Assembly: GCA_036491415.1 (NCBI GenBank)
Contig: DASXCC010000097.1
Span: 1-59,477, forward strand
Reading direction: 5' to 3'
Length of the DNA stretch: 59,477 bases
From: JAICKN01 sp036491415
GTDB taxonomy: Bacteria > Acidobacteriota > Terriglobia > Terriglobales > Acidobacteriaceae
A model generated the notes under the pieces. It had not been told where the DNA came from. It saw nothing but the letters and a program-made list of their open reading frames with translations, and made no database searches. This document shows, in pieces, positions 7,451 to 15,470 of this stretch (positions within the stretch are counted from its first letter, which is position 1; the number at the start of each line of letters is the position of its first letter). Position numbers and translations under genes: made by a program.

Positions 7451-8632
7451 TCAATTCATGCCTGCAATAACAGCCCAGCAGGCGAAGGCGCTGTTTAACG
7501 TAGTGCAATATTGGTAGACGCCGTAAATCGCTCCGGCAATTCCCTTCAGGGTATCGATAATTTTTCCTGGAGTTGTTCCCGGAGGAAACGGCGGCACGTT
7601 GATCTGCGGCTCCGACGCGTTGCGAACGGAAATCCACCTGGGGCGACTCCCTGCCGCAAGCGTGCCAATTGCGTAGAAGGCAAATGCATCATCGGTATCG
7701 TTCATTGCTCCCTGCTTCTGCAATCCTTCTGAATTGTTGTTGTCATCGACCGTGAGATAGTCGGCGGAAACAATATCCATAGGCTCCGGCCCAGGGGCAG
7801 GATTTTCATTTGTCACATAAATATTCGGCGCCTGCGTGTTCTTCTTCAGAAACGAATATTGCGGATCGCCGCCCAGCTTGTTGTAACAAAGCGTCAAACC
7901 GGGTAACGATAGCTTGGTGAAATTCGCGGCGGCATACTGCACATATTTCTTATTCACAGTAAAACTATTCTTAAGCTGCGTATTCTTCGTGCTCATCGTA
8001 TTCAGGTCAGGAAACGATGGATACTGTTCACGCAAGTGAAAACGTGCAGCATCGGCGATGACGACATCTCCGCAGTTGATTTTGTTTCCTACTGCCCCCG
8101 CCGTTCCTGTGCTGATGACCAATTTAGGCTGCAATTCGCTCACCAGTTGCGCGATCACTGGAATGAACGGAATGTCTTTTCCGTTGTTCTTGGGATGGAG
8201 CTCGGTTTTATAGAGAACAACTTTCTGCGTGCCGATGGTGAGCGAATACAGATAGCCGAAGATGCCATCTTTCAGAGCATTATCGCTGCCGCCTTTAATC
8301 TGGTCCTTAAATTTCGAAAAGTTGTGTGAGTACGGATACCAGATCTTCTTTGTGTTCGTTGTCCATGTGGATTTATTGAAGAACACATCCAGAAGCGCGC
8401 TGATTTCCATGTCGGTATAAAGCAGGATCAACACGTCCGCTTTTTCAGTAAGAGCCGTTGTGATCTTCTCGCCCGGCTTATAGCTACCGAATGGAGTGAC
8501 TTTAGGGCCAAGATTGTCGGGCCAGGTAATTTGCGGCAGTGCGACAACTACTGGAGTTTCATTGAGCGCAGCTTGCGCGAATGCGTCGTTTTTATCTACT
8601 CCCGCGAAGGTCCCCGTTGTGAACTTTTCCAT
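7451..8632 (-). CDS. Nucleoside phosphorylase superfamily protein
   Basis: The 393-residue cytoplasmic protein has a central phosphorylase fold: ADVLILLYTDMEISALLDVF, a segment GYLYSLTIGTQKVVLYK, then VSELQPKLVISTGTAGAVGNKINCGDVVIADAARF. The last region corresponds to the GTAG phosphate/ribose-binding motif of the PNP/UDP and MTA/SAH nucleosidase family. A later stretch with DIVSADYLTVDD and NDTDDAFAFYAIGTLA takes the place of the usual Met-Glu substrate motif. It is longer than classical PNPs, with extra N- and C-terminal parts; the last 60 residues are Gly/Pro-rich then hydrophobic. The start has GGAG seven bases upstream. The substrate is unknown; similar domains occur in signalling and defence proteins, but no partner is encoded nearby. 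Confidence 0.75.
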   Translation of the reverse strand: MEKFTTGTFAGVDKNDAFAQAALNETPVVVALPQITWPDNLGPKVTPFGSYKPGEKITTALTEKADVLILLYTDMEISALLDVFFNKSTWTTNTKKIWYPYSHNFSKFKDQIKGGSDNALKDGIFGYLYSLTIGTQKVVLYKTELHPKNNGKDIPFIPVIAQLVSELQPKLVISTGTAGAVGNKINCGDVVIADAARFHLREQYPSFPDLNTMSTKNTQLKNSFTVNKKYVQYAAANFTKLSLPGLTLCYNKLGGDPQYSFLKKNTQAPNIYVTNENPAPGPEPMDIVSADYLTVDDNNNSEGLQKQGAMNDTDDAFAFYAIGTLAAGSRPRWISVRNASEPQINVPPFPPGTTPGKIIDTLKGIAGAIYGVYQYCTTLNSAFACWAVIAGMN

Positions 8633-8717
8633 ATCGGATCTCCACGATCTTCAAAATATCGTATATGGATAGTGATGCGAGGGCGGTAATCGTTTCAGCG
8701 GGGATGGATAAAAGAAA

Positions 8718-8747
8718 AGCGGAAGCACGATACCCGATGCTTCCGCT
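8718..8747 (-). terminator. Intrinsic terminator of the 8766-9653 gene
   Basis: A perfect 10-bp stem (AGCGGAAGCA / TGCTTCCGCT) with a ten-base loop, followed on the minus strand by TTTCTTTT. It begins 18 bases past the stop codon of the upstream minus-strand gene and separates it from the nucleoside-phosphorylase-like gene. Confidence 0.85.
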
Positions 8748-8765
8748 ATATGGATTGAAAAGAAA

Positions 8766-9653
8766 CTACTGCATTTTTGCTGCCGGTTTTTCTTCCATTT
8801 TCTTTCCTGCCATTGGTTTTGCTGCTTTTGGCTTTCCCCAGAATTCTGGATCGGCCTTGACCCAGGCATCCGATGGATAGCTAATGGCCGGATTGAAGAC
8901 GAATAAGTTCGTCTGGCTGGATTCAACGGCTGAAGATTCCAGTTCACCGAGCTTCTTCATGCCATCTTCGCCCATCGCATCCATGAACTGCTTGTTCTGG
9001 TCGTCTTCTTTATCCAGATCGGCGCCGCCCTTGAAAGCTGAAAAAATGACGTATGTTGCACCTTCCTGCTGGCCGTACGCCAATTCAAACGTCGCCCAGT
9101 GCATGTCGGGAACTTTTCCGTAAGCGCTTTGTACAAGCTTTACTAATTCAGTCCATTCTTTGCGATGCCCTGCTTTTACCCGGTAAAGAGAGATCTCAAA
9201 ACCCCGCATGTGGGCAATGTCCACATTGGGGTTCAAGCTTTGGCCCTCGTTATAAATGAGAACCGATTGGTCCGTGTCGCTTAACTGATCGCCATCAGCA
9301 AGCGCATAGCGGTCCAGTTCAGCCGAAAGGGCCGTGTTTTTCATGATCATCACGTGGTCTTTTTCCCAATCGGCAAACGAGCTGTATCCCATAAAGAACA
9401 GAGTACGCGGCCGTCCGGAAAGTGAATCGGCAGCGAAATAATGGGTTGGCCATTTCGCTTTCGTGAATGCCTGCACAAATGGAGCTTCTGTTTTTTCGTG
9501 GGGCGTTCCGGCGTGACCAGGTTTGGTGTACTCCCGATAGAGCACCAATACTTTGGGTGGCTTCATATCATCTTGCGAATCTTGCGCCGCGACTAATCCC
9601 AAACTTGCAAATAGAAAGACGACTCCCAATAAAACTCCAGTGAGTTTTTTCAT
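8766..9653 (-). CDS. Secreted protein of unknown function (acidobacterial type)
   Basis: The 295-residue protein has a Sec signal peptide (MKKLTGVLLGVVFLFASLGLVAAQ). The mature part includes PPKVLVLYREYTKPGHAG, TLFFMGYSSFADWEKDH and a second similar half with GFEISLYRVKAGHRKEWTELVKLVQSAYGK and ATYVIFSAFKGGADLDKE. The two halves look like ferredoxin-like/dimeric alpha-beta-barrel units of the type seen in NIPSNAP and antibiotic-monooxygenase proteins. The C-terminus (residues 275-295) is a Lys/Ala/Pro/Met-rich tail. No catalytic residues are recognised. It is transcribed alone, ending in the terminator at 8718-8747. Periplasmic location is likely; function unknown. Confidence 0.7.
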   Translation of the reverse strand: MKKLTGVLLGVVFLFASLGLVAAQDSQDDMKPPKVLVLYREYTKPGHAGTPHEKTEAPFVQAFTKAKWPTHYFAADSLSGRPRTLFFMGYSSFADWEKDHVMIMKNTALSAELDRYALADGDQLSDTDQSVLIYNEGQSLNPNVDIAHMRGFEISLYRVKAGHRKEWTELVKLVQSAYGKVPDMHWATFELAYGQQEGATYVIFSAFKGGADLDKEDDQNKQFMDAMGEDGMKKLGELESSAVESSQTNLFVFNPAISYPSDAWVKADPEFWGKPKAAKPMAGKKMEEKPAAKMQ

Positions 9654-9701
9654 GGATTACGGCCCTCCCCGGCCATAAATTTGATTTAAATAGGAAATCC
9701 C

Positions 9702-9725
9702 GAGGCGTCAGGAAATTCACGCCTC
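9702..9725 (-). terminator. Stem-loop after the double acyltransferase gene
   Basis: GAGGCGT and ACGCCTC form a 7-bp stem with a ten-base loop, 40 bases past the stop codon at 9765 on the minus strand. There is no strong uridine run, so it is a weak terminator candidate for the deacetylase-acyltransferase operon. Confidence 0.4.
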
Positions 9726-9764
9726 ACGAGATGAGCCGGAGGTTACTCCTCAGTTATAGCGAAG

Positions 9765-11486
9765 TCAAGGACGGGCTTGTGGATGGTGAACCTGTTTCCT
9801 TTCCGCAGGCATGGAGAAGATGAACTTGCGGTGAATGATTGCATAACGGGGATTGAAAGAGGAATTTTGCAGCGCATGCAAAACATTTTGTTCCGCGTGG
9901 TTGACGGAAAACCAGGGCGTTTTTCCTTGTTTCTTGATCTCTTCGGCCACACATTCGATGGCCGCTTTCTGCAACTGTTTTCCGCGAATCGATGCAGGGG
10001 CCCAGTGATCGAAAATCATTGCGGCTGGTTGTGGATGCTCATCAGCGAGCATGGGGATTTCATCGACCCAATAGTATTGGGCGTTTTTAGAGTCATATCC
10101 CTGGACTACAAAACCATGAACGCTTTTCTTTTTTGCCAATCGAATACGAGGAGCGGTTTGCCGAAGGTATTCGAGCATTTCCGGATCTTCGCTGTTTTGA
10201 AGTGCCAGGACTGCAAGATTGTTCCAGTGCAAAGCTTCCGTTTCATATGAACTATTCTTGAGCCTGCAATCGCCCGCGGATTCGAAAAAGATGGTTTCAT
10301 CAGAGGAAAAGATCTTCCTGAAAATTCTTTGCAGTAGACTTAGTTTCGAAGATTTAATGACTTGGCTTGTCGCACCTAGCAATGACCGGGCGAATTGCTC
10401 GACAGCAGGAAAACTTTTAATTCTCTTGACCATTTCATTGCGCACCAAAGTCTTGCTGTGGCTGAAAAAGTTCGCCCCAAGATGCACGTTGAGGGTTTTT
10501 CTCTGCGCATTTGCCAAGTGCACTTTATAGCTCTCATCGCCGAGGCCAAGATCGATTTCTTTGAGATTTGCGGCCTGCTCCCCTTCTTCGTTCAGCAAAT
10601 TCAATAGACCGCCACCGGGACGGTGCGACTCCAGCGCAGTATCGAACCCCGGCAAATACCAAAACAATACCTCCTCAAAACGAAACCCAAAGTTCCATGC
10701 GATATCGCGACCATTCAATCTTAAAACGCTCAGATCCATCCAATGCCGCGGGCCGAGTAAGCTGGTCAATTCCGCTAGAAAGTTTCGCCGCTCGGGTCTG
10801 AGTAAAGGGCTTAAACGATTTGTGCTGAGGAACCTGGCTATCTGCGCCTTAATCATTGGATCCAGCACTGGAGCGATCTCATCGGTAGCCTGTAAATGCT
10901 CGAAGCTGATTTTCCCTAATTTTGAAAGGCGGCGTAACTTCTCGCTGTTTAGCCGATGCTCGCTCACAGACGATCCAATAGGATTTGTGCTTTTTCGATC
11001 AAAAACAATCCGTCTGCATGTATAAGCGGGTTGCGAAGTATTCCAATAACCCGCACTGTGTGATTGGGCAAGCGCTTGCAACGTTATGGAGTCTTCTGGA
11101 ACGCTCGCGAAGAATGCTCCACGGATTTTCAGCTTTTGAAACTCGCGCAAAAGAGCGGTCACGACGTCCTCTCGATCGCCAGGCGTACTGATGACATCGC
11201 AGTAATCACCGGTACTGGCGCCCAAGAAAAAGAACTTTTTAGAATCGGACATATCGCAAGCCAACGCTGCCACGCCGATCAACTTGCCGTGTTTTGCGAA
11301 GGCAAAAATCCAGGGCTGAATCGTAGATTTAAATGCACGCTCGACAGCCAGCGCCCACTCATACGTGAAAAAAACTTGTGGCGCTTCCGTTTGTAGAACA
11401 AGATTGTTCCATTGTTCGCGAAGTTCCTCTTCCCCTTCAATCGTTTTTAAAACGGATATCTGTATTTCACTCGGGGGAGAATTCAT
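9765..11486 (-). CDS. Double acyltransferase: CelD/FemAB-like GNAT domain plus second GNAT-like domain
   Basis: The 573-residue cytoplasmic protein has two parts. Residues of about 10-350 match the CelD/BcsL-type GNAT (Acetyltransf_6) family: LREQWNNLVLQTEAPQVFFTYEW, FGASTGDYCDV-like block, EKLRRLSKLGKISFE, AWNFGFRFEEVLFWYLPGFD and the late FKE-IDLGLGDESYK motif. Residues of about 400-565 look like a second GNAT-like module (HWNNLAVLAL, YYWVDEIPMLADEHP, IRGKQLQKAAIECVAEEIKKQGK, FSVNHAEQNVLHALQNSSF). CelD-type enzymes act in exopolysaccharide or peptidoglycan precursor acylation. The ATG overlaps the stop of the upstream polysaccharide deacetylase gene by four bases, so the two are translationally coupled. 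This supports a joint role in modifying an envelope glycan; the acyl donor is unknown. Confidence 0.75.
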   Translation of the reverse strand: MNSPPSEIQISVLKTIEGEEELREQWNNLVLQTEAPQVFFTYEWALAVERAFKSTIQPWIFAFAKHGKLIGVAALACDMSDSKKFFFLGASTGDYCDVISTPGDREDVVTALLREFQKLKIRGAFFASVPEDSITLQALAQSHSAGYWNTSQPAYTCRRIVFDRKSTNPIGSSVSEHRLNSEKLRRLSKLGKISFEHLQATDEIAPVLDPMIKAQIARFLSTNRLSPLLRPERRNFLAELTSLLGPRHWMDLSVLRLNGRDIAWNFGFRFEEVLFWYLPGFDTALESHRPGGGLLNLLNEEGEQAANLKEIDLGLGDESYKVHLANAQRKTLNVHLGANFFSHSKTLVRNEMVKRIKSFPAVEQFARSLLGATSQVIKSSKLSLLQRIFRKIFSSDETIFFESAGDCRLKNSSYETEALHWNNLAVLALQNSEDPEMLEYLRQTAPRIRLAKKKSVHGFVVQGYDSKNAQYYWVDEIPMLADEHPQPAAMIFDHWAPASIRGKQLQKAAIECVAEEIKKQGKTPWFSVNHAEQNVLHALQNSSFNPRYAIIHRKFIFSMPAERKQVHHPQARP

Positions 11487-12592
11487 CGCTGCTGCAAGGC
11501 GGGCTGATGAAGTGTGGGGAGCGAAGAATGGCGGAGTTTGTTTTGAAGATATTGATGGAAAGCCGAGGCGTGCGCCTCGAACTCGCCTAAATTCATATCG
11601 GCGGTGACGTGGATGCGCGGTATGGAGAATTTATGCATCGCGGACGAAAAACCCGCGCCAATATTCATGAAGGCACAGTCGTATCCTGCCGCTTCAGACA
11701 AAGCAAGTTCCCTGCTTGAAACGGTGTCTTCCGTCCCAAAGGGATAAGCAAAAGCCCAAAGCGGTTTTCCATCGGCAGCCGCAAAAGCTGAAAGCTCTCT
11801 CTTCGCAACTTCCGCGGAACAGTCAGCCAATACCGGATGGTGCGAAGTATGCGCGCCAATGGTCATGCCCGCATGCAGCAGATCTGCAACCTGCGACACA
11901 GTCAGCAATTGAAATCTTTTGCGATTCGCTTCGTCTTGTAGCAGGTTCGCCTTCCATGTATCCGATAAACCCGCCGCAATGCGTAATTCGTCCATAAATT
12001 GCTCGCGTGTCGCTGCGGCCGTCTTTGAAAGTTCGTGTACCAACTTCCACCACAAAGCATGCCGGTCTTTTTCCTGTTCCTGCGAAGGAATTCGCTGAAT
12101 AGAAGCTGACGCATGATGGAAATCCAAGCATCGTGGTCCAATCACATTCAGCAGCAACCACAATTCTTCATGCCAAAGCATGGCAGGACTGTCCATGAAC
12201 GACGCGCCTGTGAGAAAGAAGAGACACTTCAACCCTTCATCCTGCAAAACCGGCAGCATGTCCGTAACGACGTTTGCCAACCCATCATCGCAAGTGAGCA
12301 TGACCGCTCGCGAAGGGAGTTGAAACTCTCCTCTCAGATAGCGTTTGAAATCTTCCGGCGCAATTACGTTGTAGCGGCATTTCAAAATGCGCAACTGCTC
12401 GCGCAGGCGGTCCTTGGAAATTAAATTTCCATCCAAAAAACGGCTGCGCGCTTTATAGCCTTCCGGAAAAACTCCGTGATAAGTGAGTACGGTTAACTGA
12501 TCCGGTTGCTTTGTGCGCCATTTTCGAAAATAGCCGAGCCGGGCAAGCGACGGATACACAACGTGTTTTAGAAAAGGAGTTACTAGAAGCAT
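11483..12592 (-). CDS. Polysaccharide deacetylase (NodB/CE4 domain)
   Basis: With the ATG at 12592 the protein has 369 residues. The CE4 domain shows LTVLTYHGVFPE (residues 33-44), the catalytic TCDDG at 100-104, GMTIGAHTSHHPVLA with the metal His-x3-His, and FAYPFGT near 290. CE4 enzymes remove N-acetyl groups from sugars of envelope polysaccharides. There is no signal peptide, though residues 1-16 are weakly hydrophobic, so the enzyme is either cytoplasmic or anchored by the N-terminus. A TTG-initiated frame from 12649 exists but has no ribosome binding site and runs through a palindromic repeat. The gene is coupled by an ATGA overlap to the double acyltransferase. Confidence 0.88.
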   Translation of the reverse strand: MLLVTPFLKHVVYPSLARLGYFRKWRTKQPDQLTVLTYHGVFPEGYKARSRFLDGNLISKDRLREQLRILKCRYNVIAPEDFKRYLRGEFQLPSRAVMLTCDDGLANVVTDMLPVLQDEGLKCLFFLTGASFMDSPAMLWHEELWLLLNVIGPRCLDFHHASASIQRIPSQEQEKDRHALWWKLVHELSKTAAATREQFMDELRIAAGLSDTWKANLLQDEANRKRFQLLTVSQVADLLHAGMTIGAHTSHHPVLADCSAEVAKRELSAFAAADGKPLWAFAYPFGTEDTVSSRELALSEAAGYDCAFMNIGAGFSSAMHKFSIPRIHVTADMNLGEFEAHASAFHQYLQNKLRHSSLPTLHQPALQQR

Positions 12593-12617
12593 GGACTCAG
12601 AAATGAAGCGCGATGCC

Positions 12618-12636
12618 GTGATCTTACGAAGATCAC
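12618..12636. promoter_or_regulatory. Perfect 8-bp inverted repeat upstream of the deacetylase gene
   Basis: GTGATCTT-acg-AAGATCAC, located 25 bases before the chosen deacetylase start on the minus strand. It lacks a uridine run in either direction, so it is a protein-binding site or 5'-leader hairpin rather than a terminator. Confidence 0.4.
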
Positions 12637-12640
12637 ATAG

Positions 12641-12665
12641 TTGAGTCAATGTTGAGTCAATTGAG
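12641..12665. promoter_or_regulatory. Tandem near-palindrome TTGAGTCAA, putative operator
   Basis: TTGAGTCAA occurs at 12641-12649 and again at 12652-12660, followed by a partial copy TTGAG at 12661. Each 9-mer is an inverted repeat around a central G. The centres are 11 bp apart, one helical turn. It lies between the RsbW-like gene and the polysaccharide deacetylase gene on the minus strand. I infer a binding site for a dimeric regulator of the downstream envelope-modification pair; no family is recognised. Confidence 0.4.
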
Positions 12666-12693
12666 ATGCGGGCAGGAGGAGCTACTGATCAGG

Positions 12694-13167
12694 TTACCGC
12701 TTGAGCATGCGGATTTCGGCGCCGTTCTTCATGAACTTCACTTCATCCATAAGTTGATTAATGAGGTAAATTCCCCGGCCGTGTTGGGCATACACGTTTT
12801 CGCCTTTCACGGGATCAGGAAGCGCAGCCGGATCAAATCCTTTGCCCGGATCGCGGACGATGATCAAAACGCCGTGAGTTTTATCGCAGGAAACTTCGCA
12901 TTCAATCTTCTTGCGGGCATCGGCATGCGCGCCGTGAACCACCGCATTAGCCAGAGCCTCAGAAAGAGCAATCTGGATGGCATCTTCTTTCCCGGCGGAA
13001 CATTGCATCTGCCGCACCATCTGCATAATGCCGTCCACCACCGGATCCACAGCATTGGAGTCAGCAGCCAGAGTCACGCACAATTTAAAGATCACGCCTT
13101 CTCCCTGAGTACTTGGAGCTAACGGAGCTGCAGAAGACACGTACTTTGCCATCGCTGCGGGTGCCAT
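12694..13167 (-). CDS. RsbW-like anti-sigma factor / serine-protein kinase
   Basis: The 157-residue protein has a GHKL ATPase domain of the RsbW/SpoIIAB type. The N-box is IQIALSEALANAVVHGAHAD (Glu and Asn for Mg-ATP), G1 is VRDPGKGFDPAALPDP, and G2 is HGRGIYLINQLMDEVKF. Such proteins bind a sigma factor or phosphorylate an STAS-domain antagonist in partner-switching stress pathways. No cognate STAS protein or sigma factor is encoded in the adjacent genes. ATGs at residues 1 and 6 are both possible, and neither has a clear ribosome binding site. It sits downstream of era on the same strand with an 80-bp gap. Confidence 0.85.
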   Translation of the reverse strand: MAPAAMAKYVSSAAPLAPSTQGEGVIFKLCVTLAADSNAVDPVVDGIMQMVRQMQCSAGKEDAIQIALSEALANAVVHGAHADARKKIECEVSCDKTHGVLIIVRDPGKGFDPAALPDPVKGENVYAQHGRGIYLINQLMDEVKFMKNGAEIRMLKR

Positions 13168-13249
13168 ACATGCAAATTCTATTAACGGCCGGCGGCCCTA
13201 GCAATATCACGGCAGTATCCAAAACCCGGTAACCAGAGTAATGTTCCTG

Positions 13250-14197
13250 CTAAGTATTTGAAATTGCAGCGGTTAGCGTTCCAAGTTGGGCTCTCCAATC
13301 CAATTCGTCCACAAAAGTGCGCGAATTGCGCCAGCCCGGACTTACTTTTACAAAGAGTTCAAGGAACACTTTAGCTTCAATCATTTTCTCGATCTGTAAA
13401 CGCGCCGCTGTACCCATCTTTTTAAGCATCTGCCCTTGGCGGCCAATCAGGATGCGTTTCTGCCCCTCGCGCTCACAAAAAATGGTCGCGGCGATGCGCG
13501 TGAGTTTGGGCTTCTCTTCAAATTGCTCGATCACGACTGTTGTGGAATGAGGGACTTCTTCGCTCGTGCCTAGCAAGAGTTGTTCGCGGATAATCTCGGC
13601 ACACATAAACCGGACTGGCTGATCGGTAATTTGATCTTCCGGGAAGTAATGGGGCCCCGAAGGCAAAAATTTGACGATTTCTTCCAGCAGGAGATCGATG
13701 CCATTCCCAGTACGCGCAGAAAGCGGAATAACCTGTTTGAAATCGAGCAGGGTGCGTAGATTCTCGATCAACGGCAGTAGCCTGTCTTTTTCGCCGCGCA
13801 GCAAATCCACTTTATTTAACAAAAGAAAAACCGGAGTGCCGGAGCGCTTTACCAGGTCGAAAACAAACTTGTCCTGCGGATCGGGCTTCTTTTTTGCCGA
13901 ATCTACAATCAGCAAGATCAGGTCACAACCTTCCAACGCCTCGTGAACCTCGGTCATCATTTTCTTGCCCAAAGAACTATCGGGCCTATGAACGCCTGGC
14001 GTATCAATGAGGACAACCTGTCCTTCGGGACGTCCTTTTTGCTTGGGAACATTTACGATCCCGAGGATACGGTTGCGCGTGGTCTGCGGCTTGGGACTGA
14101 CAATGGCCAGCTTCTGCTTCACAAGCGCGTTGAGCAGGGTGGACTTTCCTGCGTTGGGACGACCAAGAATACACACGAAGCCTGAATGAAATGCCAT
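13250..14197 (-). CDS. era: GTPase Era
   Basis: The 315-residue protein binds GTP and 16S rRNA during 30S subunit maturation. The G1 motif GRPNAGKS is at residues 12-19; G2 is in the SPKPQTTRNRILGIV stretch, G3 is DTPGVH, G4 is NKVD and G5 is PLSARTGNGI. The C-terminal KH domain includes the region with ILIGRQGQMLKKMGTAARLQIEKM. Length is close to the family norm of about 300. It lies 16 bp downstream of the corC-like gene in an era-corC-ybeY-phoH order conserved in many bacteria. A last, less conserved tail follows the KH domain. Confidence 0.97.
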   Translation of the reverse strand: MAFHSGFVCILGRPNAGKSTLLNALVKQKLAIVSPKPQTTRNRILGIVNVPKQKGRPEGQVVLIDTPGVHRPDSSLGKKMMTEVHEALEGCDLILLIVDSAKKKPDPQDKFVFDLVKRSGTPVFLLLNKVDLLRGEKDRLLPLIENLRTLLDFKQVIPLSARTGNGIDLLLEEIVKFLPSGPHYFPEDQITDQPVRFMCAEIIREQLLLGTSEEVPHSTTVVIEQFEEKPKLTRIAATIFCEREGQKRILIGRQGQMLKKMGTAARLQIEKMIEAKVFLELFVKVSPGWRNSRTFVDELDWRAQLGTLTAAISNT

Positions 14198-14213
14198 AGA
14201 TGCGTTCTATCTG

Positions 14214-15470
14214 TTATATCAGTTTAGGCTGGACAACTGAGATGCGCACGCGCTCCACGCGCCGCTCGGTAGATTCCAACACTTCGAAACGCAATCCGTC
14301 TTCTTCCACGACTTCGCCCTTGCGCGGTATTCTTCCCGCAAGTTCGCTGACCAAACCAGCCACGGTGGAGGACTCTTTTCCTTCCGGGCGCACTCCAAAT
14401 AATTCGGCGAGGCGGTCAATATCCATGCTGCCGGCGACGACGTACGATTGATCGCTCTCCCGGATAAATTGCGTTTTTTCGTGTTCCTCGCTGATTTCGC
14501 CAACGATTTCTTCGATAAGATCTTCGATGGTAACAATGCCGGCCACGCCTCCGTATTCATCTACGACCACGGCCAGGCGAATATTGTTCTTCTGCATTTC
14601 GCGCAGAAGATCGCTTCCTAGTTTGCTCTCCGGAACAAAATAGACGTCACGGCGCATCAGGGTCTCTACGGTCCGCGCCTGCGCTTCGCTGTCCGGAACC
14701 TGGAGTACGTCCTGGGTGTAAACAATCCCTTTGATGTTGTGGATTGTCTCTTCGTAAACGGGAACGCGGCTATAGGGCTTGGCGCGCAAAAAGTTGATGA
14801 ACTGTTCGACAGTTGTTTTCGTGGGGACAGCGAAAATTTCCGGACGCGGCTTCATCGCTTCGCGGACAGTCTTTTCGCCAAATTCCATCACTGACTGAAT
14901 AAGGTCGCGATTGGTAACGTCGAGAATCCCCTCTTCGCGCCCAGCTTCCAGTAGAGCATCGACGGCTTCCGCCTGAGTTTCGGGTTGCTCTTCAGAATGT
15001 TCTTTCGTGAGCGCGGCCACAGATTGCAGAAAGCCAAGCACCAAAGTGACCGGTAGTACTAGATAGATCAGCAAGCGCAAGAATAAAGTCCCGCGCGTAA
15101 GCCACTCCCCCCGAGTCCGTGAAAAAAACACGAACGGGATAAAGCGGTTGAAAACAATCACGATGAGAATGAGGCTTAAGATTGCTTGGAGGATCTCTTC
15201 CGCCGTCCACGGATACGCACGGAAAATGGCAAATCCAACCAGCATGGCAATGGCCGCCATGGTGAGCTGCGCCAGAACCGCCATGGAGAGTGAAGCCCTT
15301 ACCCGGCCTACACCTAAACGCGGCTCGATCTGCTGTTCAAAAACGTCAATATTGTCCTGGAATTCGCGGGAAAGAAATTTCCCAAGTTCGCTATACAGGC
15401 GATCCACATACGAAACAATCGTCAACAACCCGAGCAAAATAATGAGCGACGCGGCGATAGCGTAGTTCAC
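14214..15470 (-). CDS. CNNM/CorC (HlyC) family membrane protein with CBS domains
   Basis: The 418-residue protein has an N-terminal DUF21-type membrane domain (hydrophobic segments near 3-20, 60-85, 92-112 and 128-150), then two CBS domains. These include VREAMKPRPEIFAVPT and the signature VVVDEYGGVAGIVTIEDLIEEIVGEI. The C-terminal CorC_HlyC domain contains YVVAGSMDIDRLAELFGV. Members are implicated in Mg/Co efflux or ion homeostasis at the inner membrane. Its start overlaps the ybeY stop by four bases (ATGA), so the two are translationally coupled. The membrane part is rather short and divergent against typical members. Confidence 0.9.
   Translation of the reverse strand: MNYAIAASLIILLGLLTIVSYVDRLYSELGKFLSREFQDNIDVFEQQIEPRLGVGRVRASLSMAVLAQLTMAAIAMLVGFAIFRAYPWTAEEILQAILSLILIVIVFNRFIPFVFFSRTRGEWLTRGTLFLRLLIYLVLPVTLVLGFLQSVAALTKEHSEEQPETQAEAVDALLEAGREEGILDVTNRDLIQSVMEFGEKTVREAMKPRPEIFAVPTKTTVEQFINFLRAKPYSRVPVYEETIHNIKGIVYTQDVLQVPDSEAQARTVETLMRRDVYFVPESKLGSDLLREMQKNNIRLAVVVDEYGGVAGIVTIEDLIEEIVGEISEEHEKTQFIRESDQSYVVAGSMDIDRLAELFGVRPEGKESSTVAGLVSELAGRIPRKGEVVEEDGLRFEVLESTERRVERVRISVVQPKLI

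Noticed and set aside
12593..12649. TTG-initiated N-terminal extension of the polysaccharide deacetylase
   Set aside because: No ribosome binding site, and the extension consists of the palindromic repeats and hairpin; the ATG at 12592 is preferred.
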